Source: Pseudomonas allokribbensis (GTDB lineage: Bacteria > Pseudomonadota > Gammaproteobacteria > Pseudomonadales > Pseudomonadaceae). From it: a stretch of 64,000 nucleotides of DNA. How positions within the stretch are numbered: position 1 is the first letter of the stretch; each line of letters starts with the position of its first letter. The DNA is taken from contig NZ_CP062252.1 in NCBI RefSeq assembly GCF_014863605.1, positions 3,357,001 to 3,421,000 of the forward strand. The letters are read 5' to 3'. The notes below the pieces were generated by a model that worked only from the letters and a program-made list of their open reading frames with translations, ran no database searches and was not told where the DNA came from. Shown piece by piece: positions 7,975-16,142 of the stretch. The translations under genes were made by a program, and so were the position numbers.

Positions 7975-9227
7975 TTTGCGTCTCCCAGGCCGTTGTAATG
8001 CGAAGACTTTTCTATCCAGCTACGATACTGACGAGTGCGAAAGACCATGGAGAGCTGTTGCAGGATCAGGGCACGCAACGGTGAAACGTTCGGATCGGGC
8101 TTTTTAGCCCGACTGAGTTTGCGTAGTTGAAACTTCACTACCGCCATGTTGGCCAAGGAAGCGATGGCTTTATTTTTCCAGGTAATCGGTGGCAATTGCG
8201 GGGCATTGTCTTTGCCCAGCAGCCAGTCACGAGGCAAGTGCGGATCGATGGCTAACGCTGTTCCGATGCCCACCATGTCCACGCCACTCCGCACGACGCC
8301 TTCGGCCACCGGGCGGCGACGTATACCACCGGTGACCATCACCGGCATTTTGGCGACCGTTTGGATATCACGTGCGAACTCGACGAAATAGGCTTCGCGA
8401 GCCAGTGTGCGGCCATCGCGCGCCTCACCTTGCATGGCGGGCGCTTCGTAACTACCGCCGGATAGTTCCACCAAATCCACACCGAGACCGTTCAGCAGCT
8501 CAACGACCTTTTTCGCATCATCGGCGGTGAACCCTCCCCGCTGGAAATCCGCGGAATTGAGCTTGACCGCTACTGCAAACTCCGCCGAAACCACAGCCCT
8601 GACCGCTTTGACGATTTCGAGCAACAGCCGTGCGCGATTTTCCAAAGAGCCGCCCCACTCGTCTGTCCTTTTATTGGTCAGTGGCGAAAGAAACTGGCTC
8701 AACAAATAGCCATGCGCGGCATGGACCTCCACGCCGGTGAACCCGGCTTGTTCACCGAGGCGCGCGGTATTCGCAAAGCGCTGGATGACCTCCTTAATCA
8801 CGCCGGAGGTCATCGCGTGAGGCGTAGCGAAACGCTTGGACAGTTTGCCTAAATCCAGCGGCACGGCCGACGGCGCCCATGTTTTTTGCCCAAGATTGGA
8901 CTGCATCTGCCGCCCTGGGTGATTGATCTGCAACCAGAACTGCGCACCGCCAGATCGACCAATACGCGCCCAACGCTTGAACTTGGTTAGTTGCTGATCG
9001 TCCTGCAAAACTACGCCACCCGGTCCAGTCATGGCGCGCCCGTCGACCATCACGTTACCGGTGATGATCAGGCCTGCACCACCATCGGCCCACGCTTGGT
9101 AGAGACGCATCAGTTCTTCGGAGGGTGCCTGATCGGCGTCCGCCATGTTCTCTTCCATGGCGGCTTTGGCGATTCGGTTCTTGATGGACGAACCGTTTGG
9201 AAGCATCAGGGTGTCGAACACATTCAT
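7971..9227 (-). CDS. NADH:flavin oxidoreductase, old-yellow-enzyme family
   Basis: FMN-dependent TIM-barrel reductase of 418 residues that typically reduces activated C=C bonds of enals, enones or nitro compounds. Diagnostic segments are the EVHAAHGYLLSQFLSP active-site loop and DEWGGSLENRARL. An upstream in-frame start (9257) would add ten residues, but the GAGGA seven bases before 9227 and family alignment favour MNVFDTLML. The -10 of the MerR-type promoter ends at 9256, which also makes 9227 the natural start. First gene of a two-gene operon with aldehyde dehydrogenase, suggesting detoxification of reactive carbonyls. Confidence 0.9.
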   Translation of the reverse strand: MNVFDTLMLPNGSSIKNRIAKAAMEENMADADQAPSEELMRLYQAWADGGAGLIITGNVMVDGRAMTGPGGVVLQDDQQLTKFKRWARIGRSGGAQFWLQINHPGRQMQSNLGQKTWAPSAVPLDLGKLSKRFATPHAMTSGVIKEVIQRFANTARLGEQAGFTGVEVHAAHGYLLSQFLSPLTNKRTDEWGGSLENRARLLLEIVKAVRAVVSAEFAVAVKLNSADFQRGGFTADDAKKVVELLNGLGVDLVELSGGSYEAPAMQGEARDGRTLAREAYFVEFARDIQTVAKMPVMVTGGIRRRPVAEGVVRSGVDMVGIGTALAIDPHLPRDWLLGKDNAPQLPPITWKNKAIASLANMAVVKFQLRKLSRAKKPDPNVSPLRALILQQLSMVFRTRQYRSWIEKSSHYNGLGDAK

Positions 9228-9255
9228 GGGGCAGTCCTCAACTGGATATGAGGCC

Positions 9256-9286
9256 ACCTTAAGATTAAAGTCAACTTCAAGGTCAA
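9256..9286 (-). promoter_or_regulatory. MerR-type promoter of the OYE/aldehyde dehydrogenase operon
   Basis: On the minus strand TTGACC (9286-9281) and TAAGGT (9261-9256) flank a 19-base spacer containing a TTGAAGT/ACTTTAA dyad. Same architecture as the sites at 800-830 and 12941-12971. Confidence 0.65.
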
Positions 9287-9301
9287 CATCTTTTTTCCGA
9301 G

Positions 9302-10381
9302 TCAGTCGATGTTCATCGCGCCAGATCCTGGCAAATGCGTCACCAGTTCAGCGCCTAACAACAGTGCGGGTGTGTAAGCCCCGCCAGTCGGACGCATTTG
9401 CAACAGGTAATCAACCACCGCCAATGCAGCGTCGATCGTCAAGCTGTAGACGTTCGCGGTATGCAGACGCGCGGTTTTGCACTCACCACGGGCGTTGCGA
9501 GCCTCGCCCCAAACATAAGTGCCTTGATCTGCGCGTTTTTCCTGATCTGGGCCGACCACGGTTTTTCCAATTCGTGCTTTGAGCAGCCGCTGCACGAACG
9601 ACAAACCCAACAACGGACGAATCCAATTAGCAAACCGGGCGCCGCGGATCATGCCAGCGGAGCCCGGGATGAAAACTTCGATGTTGGCAATACCGGTGGT
9701 GTGCCAAGCAGTCGAAACATCGCCCCATGGAATAGTCATTGCGAGTTTTTCTCCGGCACCAAAGTCGATGCGACGCACCCGGTAGGCCAGCGGCACCGAG
9801 GTGATTTTGCCGTCACGGCGAACCTTGCCACCCTGCGCCATACCTTCAATTGAAGTCTTGGCAGTACCGGGCGAAAAACTTGAGCGCGAATCAAAACCCA
9901 ATGCCAGATGCGTGGCATCCGGCATCGCATTTTTCAATGCAGCGGCTACACAGTCCGTAGGGACCACATCGAAACCGACGCCTGGGCAAATGACCACGCT
10001 CGCCGCCCGCGCACGTTCATTCAGGGATTGAGCGTGTTCGAATACGGCAATCTCGCCGGTGATATCCAAATAATGTGCATTGGCACGCAAGCATGCTTCC
10101 ATCATCGGAACGGCGGTCGCTGAGAACGGCCCTGCACAATGCAGAATTAAGCCGTGGCCTTTGATCTGGGCAAGTAAACGTACTTCGTCTTCGAGTCCAA
10201 ACACCCGAGCTTCAAGACCCAACTCTCGAGCCAGGGCTTCAACTTTGTCCCGGCTGCGTCCCGCTAGCACAGGTTTAAGCCCACGTTTTACAGCATCACG
10301 AGCGATCAACTCGCCGGTGTAGCCGTTGGCTCCATAAATCATCCATTTCATCTGCGTATCAAAGTTGTCTTGCTGACTCAT
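9302..10381 (-). CDS. Saccharopine-dehydrogenase-like / trans-acting enoyl-reductase-like protein
   Basis: 359 residues with an N-terminal Rossmann domain (WMIYGANGYTGELIARDA, about 13-30) and the HYLDITGEIAVFEHA and GVGFDVVPTDC segments typical of the saccharopine-dehydrogenase-like group to which mycobacterial trans-acting enoyl reductases belong. Function in Pseudomonas is not established; a reductase for an unsaturated or carbonyl substrate is likely. It has its own MerR-type promoter upstream (10439-10469) and lies divergent from the DJ-1 gene. A second, more distant member sits at 35401-36534. Confidence 0.82.
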   Translation of the reverse strand: MSQQDNFDTQMKWMIYGANGYTGELIARDAVKRGLKPVLAGRSRDKVEALARELGLEARVFGLEDEVRLLAQIKGHGLILHCAGPFSATAVPMMEACLRANAHYLDITGEIAVFEHAQSLNERARAASVVICPGVGFDVVPTDCVAAALKNAMPDATHLALGFDSRSSFSPGTAKTSIEGMAQGGKVRRDGKITSVPLAYRVRRIDFGAGEKLAMTIPWGDVSTAWHTTGIANIEVFIPGSAGMIRGARFANWIRPLLGLSFVQRLLKARIGKTVVGPDQEKRADQGTYVWGEARNARGECKTARLHTANVYSLTIDAALAVVDYLLQMRPTGGAYTPALLLGAELVTHLPGSGAMNID

Positions 10382-10438
10382 GCATGGCTCCTGAGTGGAT
10401 TAGTGACGAGCGTTTTCGCCTTGCTCATTCAGCAGCAG

Positions 10439-10469
10439 ACGCTAGCGTTAAAGTCAGGTTGAGGGTCAA
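10439..10469 (-). promoter_or_regulatory. MerR-type promoter of the enoyl-reductase-like gene
   Basis: Minus-strand TTGACC (10469-10464) and TAGCGT (10444-10439) with 19-base spacing. The internal dyad is less regular than at the other sites. Confidence 0.5.
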
Positions 10470-10515
10470 GTTGAAGTGAGCAGCTATCGGTGGAAATTAT
10501 TTGCAGCAGCAGGGG

Positions 10516-10546
10516 TTGACCTTAAAGCGAGGTTTAAGGTGAGCAT
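10516..10546 (+). promoter_or_regulatory. MerR-type operator of the DJ-1/ADC operon
   Basis: TTGACC at 10516-10521 runs into the perfect dyad ACCTTAAA-N6-TTTAAGGT. With the 19-base spacing seen at sister sites, the -10 would be GAGCAT (10541-10546), which is weak, so this unit may be strongly activator-dependent. Confidence 0.55.
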
Positions 10547-10576
10547 GCACTGACCTGCTTGATTGATGGAACCCGG

Positions 10577-11383
10577 ATGATGCTCAAGACCTTTGTTTCT
10601 TATGCGTTGGTACTGATAGGTAGCGCTTTCATGACATTTGCAAATGCTGACACCGCCCCTTCCACAATGACTGCCAAGAATCGCCAAATTCTGGTGATTC
10701 TGACCAACCACTCCAGCTATCCCTCACGAACCGATACCACGGGGTTGTGGCTGACTGAGCTGACGCATTTCACCGACGTAGTGGAGGCAGCTGGCTACAG
10801 CACAGTTTTTGCCAGCCCCAAAGGCGGTGCGGTACCACTGGACGAGCGAAGCCTTGGTTGGATGTATATGGATAAGGCCGCCCGTGAGCATTTGCAGTCC
10901 CCTGCCTTTCGCGCTCGCCTGCAAAACACGCTGCCGATCGCCGATGTCGATCCGTCCCAGTTTGGCGTCATCTACTTCACCGGGGGGCATGGAGTCATGT
11001 GGGACTTCCCCAATAATCCTGACCTGCGGCGTGTCGCCGAAACCATCTACAACCAGGGTGGCATCGTCTCCGCAGTCTGCCATGGCGTAGCGGGTCTGTT
11101 GGATCTGAAGGATGAACAAGGCCAATTGATCATCAAGGGTAAGAACATCACCGGTTTCTCTGATCGCGAAGAACTGCTCTCCGGCATGAAAAGCCAGGTG
11201 CCCTTCTTCCTTGAGGACAAGTTGGTGAGCCAGGGGGCACGGTACCGAAAAGGCTGGCTGCCATTCACATCATTTGCCATCACGGATGGAAGGCTTGTCA
11301 CCGGCCAAAACCCTCAATCGCCCAAAGCCGTAGCTGAAGCCGTGATGGCGGTGCTCTCTGGCGACAACAACGTAGCTCGCTGA
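10577..11383 (+). CDS. Exported DJ-1/PfpI-family protein
   Basis: 268 residues: a Sec-type signal peptide (about 1-24, ending FANA-DTAP) followed by a DJ-1/PfpI glutamine-amidotransferase-like domain with nucleophile Cys168 in SAVCHG, the GGHGVMWD loop and an early acidic residue in TGLWLTELTHF. Related cytoplasmic proteins (Hsp31/YajL-like) act on glyoxals or damaged proteins; a periplasmic version is unusual. A TTG start at 10559 is possible, but ATG 10577 gives a clean signal peptide. It precedes the ADC-like gene by 37 bases and shares its MerR-type operator, consistent with a carbonyl-stress role. Confidence 0.85.
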   Translation: MMLKTFVSYALVLIGSAFMTFANADTAPSTMTAKNRQILVILTNHSSYPSRTDTTGLWLTELTHFTDVVEAAGYSTVFASPKGGAVPLDERSLGWMYMDKAAREHLQSPAFRARLQNTLPIADVDPSQFGVIYFTGGHGVMWDFPNNPDLRRVAETIYNQGGIVSAVCHGVAGLLDLKDEQGQLIIKGKNITGFSDREELLSGMKSQVPFFLEDKLVSQGARYRKGWLPFTSFAITDGRLVTGQNPQSPKAVAEAVMAVLSGDNNVAR

Positions 11384-11420
11384 ACCCTCAAGTAGTTCCC
11401 ACCACCCGGAGAAAGACCGA

Positions 11421-12425
11421 TTGAAACTTGCAAGCGCCGTAGCAACAGGATTGCTGTTCAGCTCAATTGCCAACCATGCGTTGGCGGGGACGCCTGAAAT
11501 GCTCAGCCCGAATGAAAGCAACACAATCGATATCGCAGGCCATACAGTGCCAGTCGTCAAGGGCGGCCTGTATGACCGTTATCGCTCGAACCCGCCCTTG
11601 TCGGTGATTGCGGCAGAACTGCCAGGTGTTGATTTGAGCTGGTTCAAGGGGCTGGAAAAGCACAAGGTCGACATTGGCTTCGAGTCATACTCCCCGAACT
11701 TTTACTACCAGAACAGTCGGGTAACTGCTGTCTACACGGCCGACTTGGACGCACTTCGGGCATTGATGCCGCCAGAAGTATTGGCAACCGTACACCCCCT
11801 GCAGGTCTGGCCAGGCCGCGGTCTGATTGCGTTTACCGCGTACACCTATGAACATTGTGATAACGACGCCTATAACGAAGTTGCCGTGTCGATCATTACC
11901 AACAAGCCAGGCAAAGCCAACCTAGGTCCGTTCACTCTTATTGGCCAATCGATGTCTGGCGACTTCTGGGGCTATGTGCTCAAGCTGCCGGTCAATACCG
12001 AGCTTGCACGGGTGCGCGGTGTCGTCGGTTACAACCTGCCTAAATGGCTAACCGGTATTGATCGCAAAGAGGATGCCCAGTCTGTGGTCTATGACATCAC
12101 CGACAGCCAGACCGGCAAAGTCGACGTGTCCTTCAAAGCGAAGAAACTCGACAACCTCTCTCGGGATGTCGATATCGTCACCAGCAGTTTCACCAATCTC
12201 GATCATCAGGGCCAATTGGCGTACGGGTATGCGGTTTCCCGCCAGCTCAGTCACGGTTCCAGCCGCGACGCTGACTCGGCTACCCTCACGCTAGGCGACG
12301 GCAGTCTGTCGAATTACCTCCGCGCCCTGAAGCTGGGGAAAATGATGAAGTACGAATACGTGCCAGAGTTCCAGAGTGCGCTCTATGCGCCCAAACCACT
12401 CGCCAGCCTGATTGGCGAGCGCTGA
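11421..12425 (+). CDS. Exported acetoacetate-decarboxylase-family protein
   Basis: 334 residues beginning with a signal peptide (about 1-22, ANHALA-GTPE) and containing the acetoacetate-decarboxylase-like beta-barrel: VHPLQVWPGRGLIAF, YNEVAVSIIT and GYNLPKWLTGID resemble conserved strands of the family. Whether the Schiff-base lysine is present is unclear from sequence alone, so decarboxylase activity is not assured; many family members act on other substrates. The start codon is TTG, with GGAG about 10 bases upstream. It is co-transcribed with the exported DJ-1 gene and ends at the terminator at 12432-12475. Confidence 0.82.
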   Translation: MKLASAVATGLLFSSIANHALAGTPEMLSPNESNTIDIAGHTVPVVKGGLYDRYRSNPPLSVIAAELPGVDLSWFKGLEKHKVDIGFESYSPNFYYQNSRVTAVYTADLDALRALMPPEVLATVHPLQVWPGRGLIAFTAYTYEHCDNDAYNEVAVSIITNKPGKANLGPFTLIGQSMSGDFWGYVLKLPVNTELARVRGVVGYNLPKWLTGIDRKEDAQSVVYDITDSQTGKVDVSFKAKKLDNLSRDVDIVTSSFTNLDHQGQLAYGYAVSRQLSHGSSRDADSATLTLGDGSLSNYLRALKLGKMMKYEYVPEFQSALYAPKPLASLIGER

Positions 12426-12431
12426 AGCCTT

Positions 12432-12475
12432 TTACGCCTGTCAGGCTCCGGAAACCTGGCGGGCGTGTTTTTTTG
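12432..12475 (+). terminator. Rho-independent terminator of the DJ-1/ADC operon
   Basis: Stem ACGC-N3-TCAGG / CCTGG-N3-GCGT followed by a run of seven T. It overlaps the 3' end of the convergent MerR gene. Confidence 0.7.
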
Positions 12476-12920
12476 TAGAAGACGTTACCGCACGCCTATC
12501 TGAAGCTTTGCCAACCCCCTCTTCCCGCAGACGATTTATCAACATTTGCGCATTATCCCCACACGCCATGCCCTCGGGCTTTTCTTCGATGCCCTTGATG
12601 ACGAGTAGAAGTTGAGCTTTGTTTTGCGCTAACCGTTCCTGCAGAACACTGATTTCCTCTACCTTTTGCTTGAGTCCAGCGAGCAACTCGTCGTGCCGCC
12701 AGACACCGGCATTCATCGGCATCAATTGCCGAATTTCTTCCAACGAGAAACCTGCCGCCTGTGCGCCGGTTATGAGTTCTAGAACCCATTCGGTATCAGG
12801 CGCGTAGTCCCGGTAGCCATTGGCCTTGCGCTCGACGGAACTAATCAAGCCACTGGACTCATAGAAACGGATGCGTGACGGTGCCAGTCCGCTGATTTTT
12901 GCCAGTTCGCCTATTCTCAT
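12441..12920 (-). CDS. MerR-family transcriptional regulator
   Basis: 159 residues: MerR winged helix at 1-70 (MRIGELAKISGLAPSRIRFY, then NGYRDYAPDTEWVLELI), a long dimerisation helix about 76-120, and a short C-terminal effector tail with one cysteine (GMACGDNA). It lacks the metal-binding cysteines of MerR/CueR and the CxxCxC cluster of SoxR. Next to it is a 19-bp-spaced promoter (12941-12971) pointing at the decayed hydrolase, and near-identical promoters precede at least four other units in the window, so it is probably a local activator of an electrophile or lipophile response. Ligand unknown. Confidence 0.9.
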   Translation of the reverse strand: MRIGELAKISGLAPSRIRFYESSGLISSVERKANGYRDYAPDTEWVLELITGAQAAGFSLEEIRQLMPMNAGVWRHDELLAGLKQKVEEISVLQERLAQNKAQLLLVIKGIEEKPEGMACGDNAQMLINRLREEGVGKASDRRAVTSSTKKHARQVSGA

Positions 12921-12940
12921 ACCTCACCCTGAAAAACCTA

Positions 12941-12971
12941 TTGACCTTCAAGCTGACTTTAGACCTAAAGT
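12941..12971 (+). promoter_or_regulatory. MerR-type promoter between merR and the hydrolase relic
   Basis: Plus-strand TTGACC (12941-12946) and TAAAGT (12966-12971) separated by 19 bases with a dyad in the spacer. It points to the relic at 12996-13371 and lies 20 bases from the MerR start, so it may also autoregulate MerR. Confidence 0.65.
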
Positions 12972-12995
12972 CATCGGGCGGCCAAGCACAACTGA

Positions 12996-13371
12996 AAGCC
13001 AACCGCGCACAATTTTGCTATGCCGTTCCGCCACGGCCTTTCTAGGGCTATAACCGCACAGGTGCAAAACCATCTGAGGACATCGTCTGGACCTGTAGCG
13101 ACAAGGTATATGGGTTATGCATAGGCTGACTATGACGTGATCGTGGCGTTTATTCAGACTGATTTCACCGAACAGTTGAAGAGAATCAAATCCGGTCCTG
13201 GTAGTGCATGGTGATGATGACCAGATCGCGCCCTATGAAAATGCTGGGGTACTGTCAACCAACCTTCTGCAAAACAGTACGTTGAAAAACTGCCCAGGCC
13301 TCCCTTATGGCAGGCCTACATCCAACGCCGATACGATTAACGCTGATCTGTTAGCGCTCATGCGAAGCTAA
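12996..13371 (+). pseudogene. Decayed alpha/beta hydrolase (third copy, C-terminal half)
   Basis: Reading across frames gives segments collinear with residues about 207-331 of the hydrolase at 1023-2018: NRAQF, a degenerate GPFYGYNRPGAK region, FQTDFTE-like text, then VLVVHGDDDQIAPYENAGVLS and NADTINADLLALMRS with the stop at 13369-13371. Stops and frameshifts interrupt the first half, the N-terminal half with the nucleophile is missing, and the APHG histidine region has become GLPYG. It still has an upstream MerR-type promoter and a downstream hairpin. An ancestral target gene of the adjacent MerR that has been lost while copies persist at 1023 and 14869. Confidence 0.85.
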
Positions 13372-13376
13372 AAAAT

Positions 13377-13405
13377 GGGGCGGGTAGAAATACCGCCCTT
13401 CTCTC
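13377..13405 (+). terminator. Terminator-like hairpin after the hydrolase relic
   Basis: Stem GGGCGG(G)TA / TACCGCCC with a GAAA tetraloop, followed by TTCTCTCTTC. It fits the original terminator of the now-decayed gene. Confidence 0.6.
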
Positions 13406-13559
13406 TTCAATGCCACTAGATCGGCGTTCAGAAATAGCAAGTTCGCGCCGGTAAATGTAGCTCCTTTCAATTTCGGTCAAGAGAACAGAAAAGTCCGCGA
13501 CAGCTGTTTCGTTGAAGATCAAAAGATGAAATCTATGACACCGAGACGAGCACGTTGGA

Positions 13560-14549
13560 TTACCTGGCTCCTCGTTTGACTCGAAAATGCTCGCGATAAT
13601 CAGTCGGGGTCATTCCTACGACAGAATGAAAGGCCTTTCGAAATGAGCTCGCGTCGTCGTAGCCCAATTCGGCTGCAATCTGTGTAATAGGTCTGTCTCC
13701 CAACTGAAGCGCGTCTCTTGCTTTGGTCATTCTTACTTGCCTTACATATTCGGCAGGGTTCAATCCCGTTGCCTTTTGAAATCGTCGAATAAAGGTCCTC
13801 TCCGTAAGATGAGAACGCTCTGACAAGCTTAATATGCTGTGATTTATCCCAGGGGCTGAAAGAATGTAGTGTTGGCTCAATAATATTTTTTCGTCATCGT
13901 GATCAAGCCTTGGAACAAAGCCTTGAAGTGGCCGCTGATCGTTACGTACACCTTCGCTTAGCATGAAACGTGACGTTGCAAGCATCACACTTGGCCCCAT
14001 AATTCGATCAACGATTAACAGACCAAGATCATTCCAAGCAAGAATAGCACCGGAAGTAATTACATCGCCATCGTCAATCACAACATTATCAGTCACAACC
14101 TGCGCATCTGGACAAGTACGAGAAAGGAGTTCGGCAAATGCCCAGTGAGTTGTGATGCGTCGTCCTGAAAACAGACCGGTCTGGGCTAGTACAAACGCAC
14201 CTGCACATACCGAACAGACAATTACGCCGCTCCTATGCAGGCCTTTTAACCATGCTGCTTCGTGTGGCATGGCAGGCATGCGATCTGGCATAGCAACGCT
14301 AGGAGGTGCGATCGCGAACGTCGGGCAATGCGTTTCTGCAGGATCACTATCCCAACAACACTCGATACTTCTCTGTAGAGGATCTAGTCGCCAGTGTGTT
14401 ACTCGGATGCGCCTATGGCGATTCTCATGATGAGGATAGGTCGCCCACTCATTTGCGATTCTAAATAGATCGGTAAGACCGTAAACAGCGGCCATTTGGC
14501 ACTCGGGGTAGAGTAACAGCGCAATCTCGATATTTTTTTCAGTCTTCAT
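13560..14549 (-). CDS. GlxA-type AraC-family transcriptional regulator
   Basis: 329 residues: an N-terminal DJ-1/PfpI-like domain (about 8-190, with IVCSVCAGAFVLAQTG at its elbow) and a C-terminal AraC double helix-turn-helix (about 225-322: SERTFIRRFQKATGLNPAEY, RPITQIAAELGYDDASSFRK). This is the GlxA/FtrA architecture. It is divergent from the hydrolase at 14869, which is its most probable target; the 319-base gap is AT-rich. GlxA-type regulators are typically not autocatalytic; the domain is presumed to sense a small ligand. Confidence 0.9.
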   Translation of the reverse strand: MKTEKNIEIALLLYPECQMAAVYGLTDLFRIANEWATYPHHENRHRRIRVTHWRLDPLQRSIECCWDSDPAETHCPTFAIAPPSVAMPDRMPAMPHEAAWLKGLHRSGVIVCSVCAGAFVLAQTGLFSGRRITTHWAFAELLSRTCPDAQVVTDNVVIDDGDVITSGAILAWNDLGLLIVDRIMGPSVMLATSRFMLSEGVRNDQRPLQGFVPRLDHDDEKILLSQHYILSAPGINHSILSLSERSHLTERTFIRRFQKATGLNPAEYVRQVRMTKARDALQLGDRPITQIAAELGYDDASSFRKAFHSVVGMTPTDYREHFRVKRGAR

Positions 14550-14868
14550 TATAACAATGGCATCCTCACGAATTTCACTAGTCTTATATCATTGCTGCCG
14601 CTTTGCAATCGGAAATAACCAGCTAAAGACATTAATAAATTTTGTCAGTTTTTGCGTGCAAAAATGTCAATTTTTACCCTTCTAAAGATTATTTTTGAGC
14701 ATAGAATGGATGGAAGTCGATCATTTTCACTAAAGACTCGCACGGGATGAAGCCCTCTATTCTTTCCTGGGCGGTATGTTTTTTTGCACGTCCACATAAA
14801 CGCTTTTTATAGCCATGTTGAATGATCGGCGATCACCGAACAATCAGAAATAAGTGATAGGTGAGACT
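14550..14868. other. AT-rich divergent regulatory region
   Basis: 319 bases between the GlxA-type regulator and hydrolase copy 2. It contains T-rich blocks and an imperfect CGG-CGATCA-CCG palindrome near 14828-14839, but none of the MerR-type TTGACC-N19 sites found at the related hydrolase. Control of copy 2 has therefore apparently changed. Confidence 0.5.
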
Positions 14869-15858
14869 ATGAAATCGAGTAATAAATATAGCTCGGATAT
14901 CGACGTACTCCGCCGTCGATTGCTCATCGGAGGAGCCATCGCAGCGGGCTACTATGCCCTCCCCGCAATAGCATCTTCCACTAACAACCTCCCGGTATCA
15001 TCAAGCGAAATGCAAGGAGTACGAAATATGGCAACTGTGAAAACTAAAGATGGTGTCGAGATCTTTTATAAAGATTGGGGACCACGCGATGCTAAGGTCA
15101 TTCATTTCCACCACGGCTGGCCTCTGAGCTCCGACGATTGGGATGCTCAAATGCTGTTTTTTGTGAATAAGGGATATCGCGTCATTGCGCATGATCGCAG
15201 GGGGCACGGTCGCTCCAGCCAAGTTTGGGACGGGCACGACATGAATCACTATGCCGATGACGTCGCGGCTGTTGTCGAAAAGCTCGGCACCCAAGGAGCA
15301 ATGCACGTCGGCCACTCGACAGGCGGTGGAGAGGTGGTGCGTTACATTGCGCGACATGGCGAGCGTAATGTAAGCAAAGCCGTTTTGATTAGCGCTGTGC
15401 CGCCATTAATGGTTAAAACCGACAGCAATCCAGGTGGTACACCGAAATCCGTATTTGATGATTTCCAGGTACATGTTGCGGCTAACCGCGCACAGTTCTA
15501 CCGCGACGTTCCTGCCGGCCCGTTCTACGGCTATAACCGACCCGGAGCTAAACCCTCAGAAGGTGTAATTCAGAACTGGTGGCGCCAAGGAATGATGGGG
15601 AGTGCAAAAGCGCAGTATGATGGCATCGTCGCATTTTCGCAGACTGACTTCACCGAAGATCTGGAGGGGATTACCATCCCGGTCTTGGTAATTCATGGTG
15701 ACGATGATCAGGTTGTTCCCTATTCCGATTCCGGAGAGTTGTCGGCCAAACTCGTCAAAAACGGCAAGCTGATCACCTACAAGGGTGCCCCGCACGGGAT
15801 TCCGACTACTCATGCCGATAAGGTAAACGCCGATCTGTTGGATTTTTTGAAAAGCTGA
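14869..15858 (+). CDS. Alpha/beta hydrolase, non-heme haloperoxidase type, with Tat-like leader (copy 2)
   Basis: 329-residue paralogue of the gene at 1023-2018, nearly identical across the catalytic core: HFHHGWPL, GHSTGGG (Ser150), GDDDQVVP and APHG. The leader again carries arginines (VLRRRLLIGG, 14-23) and a hydrophobic stretch, so export by Tat is plausible. A GTG start at 14854 is possible, but ATG 14869 aligns with copy 1. It diverges from a GlxA/AraC regulator instead of carrying a MerR-type promoter. Role as in copy 1: ester hydrolysis or perhydrolysis, substrate unknown. Confidence 0.88.
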   Translation: MKSSNKYSSDIDVLRRRLLIGGAIAAGYYALPAIASSTNNLPVSSSEMQGVRNMATVKTKDGVEIFYKDWGPRDAKVIHFHHGWPLSSDDWDAQMLFFVNKGYRVIAHDRRGHGRSSQVWDGHDMNHYADDVAAVVEKLGTQGAMHVGHSTGGGEVVRYIARHGERNVSKAVLISAVPPLMVKTDSNPGGTPKSVFDDFQVHVAANRAQFYRDVPAGPFYGYNRPGAKPSEGVIQNWWRQGMMGSAKAQYDGIVAFSQTDFTEDLEGITIPVLVIHGDDDQVVPYSDSGELSAKLVKNGKLITYKGAPHGIPTTHADKVNADLLDFLKS

Positions 15859-15908
15859 CTCTAGAAGGATGTGAGCTAGGCAGCTCTTTATTCAATCGAT
15901 AGTGTGCC

Positions 15909-15941
15909 CATCCCCCCTCACCTCAACGTGACGGGGGGATG
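15909..15941 (+). terminator. Strong hairpin after hydrolase copy 2
   Basis: Stem CATCCCCCC-CAC / GTG-GGGGGGATG with a short loop, 50 bases after the stop codon. The following TCTAATAATT is T-poor, so it is a likely but not classical terminator. Confidence 0.6.
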
Positions 15942-16142
15942 TCTAATAATTAGCGAAAACAGTGCAACGCTTACCATATTCGGGCATCAGATCGTGGCCA
16001 CAGTTTGTTAAAACTGCCAAGCACAATTATGGCGTGTTTGGGTATACGGTTGAGTTGAAATTGGTTGAATCCACAGCCACGAGCAGACATTCCGTATTGC
16101 TTCTAGTGATACCCTCAACCGGACTTCACTCAAGGCCAAAAT

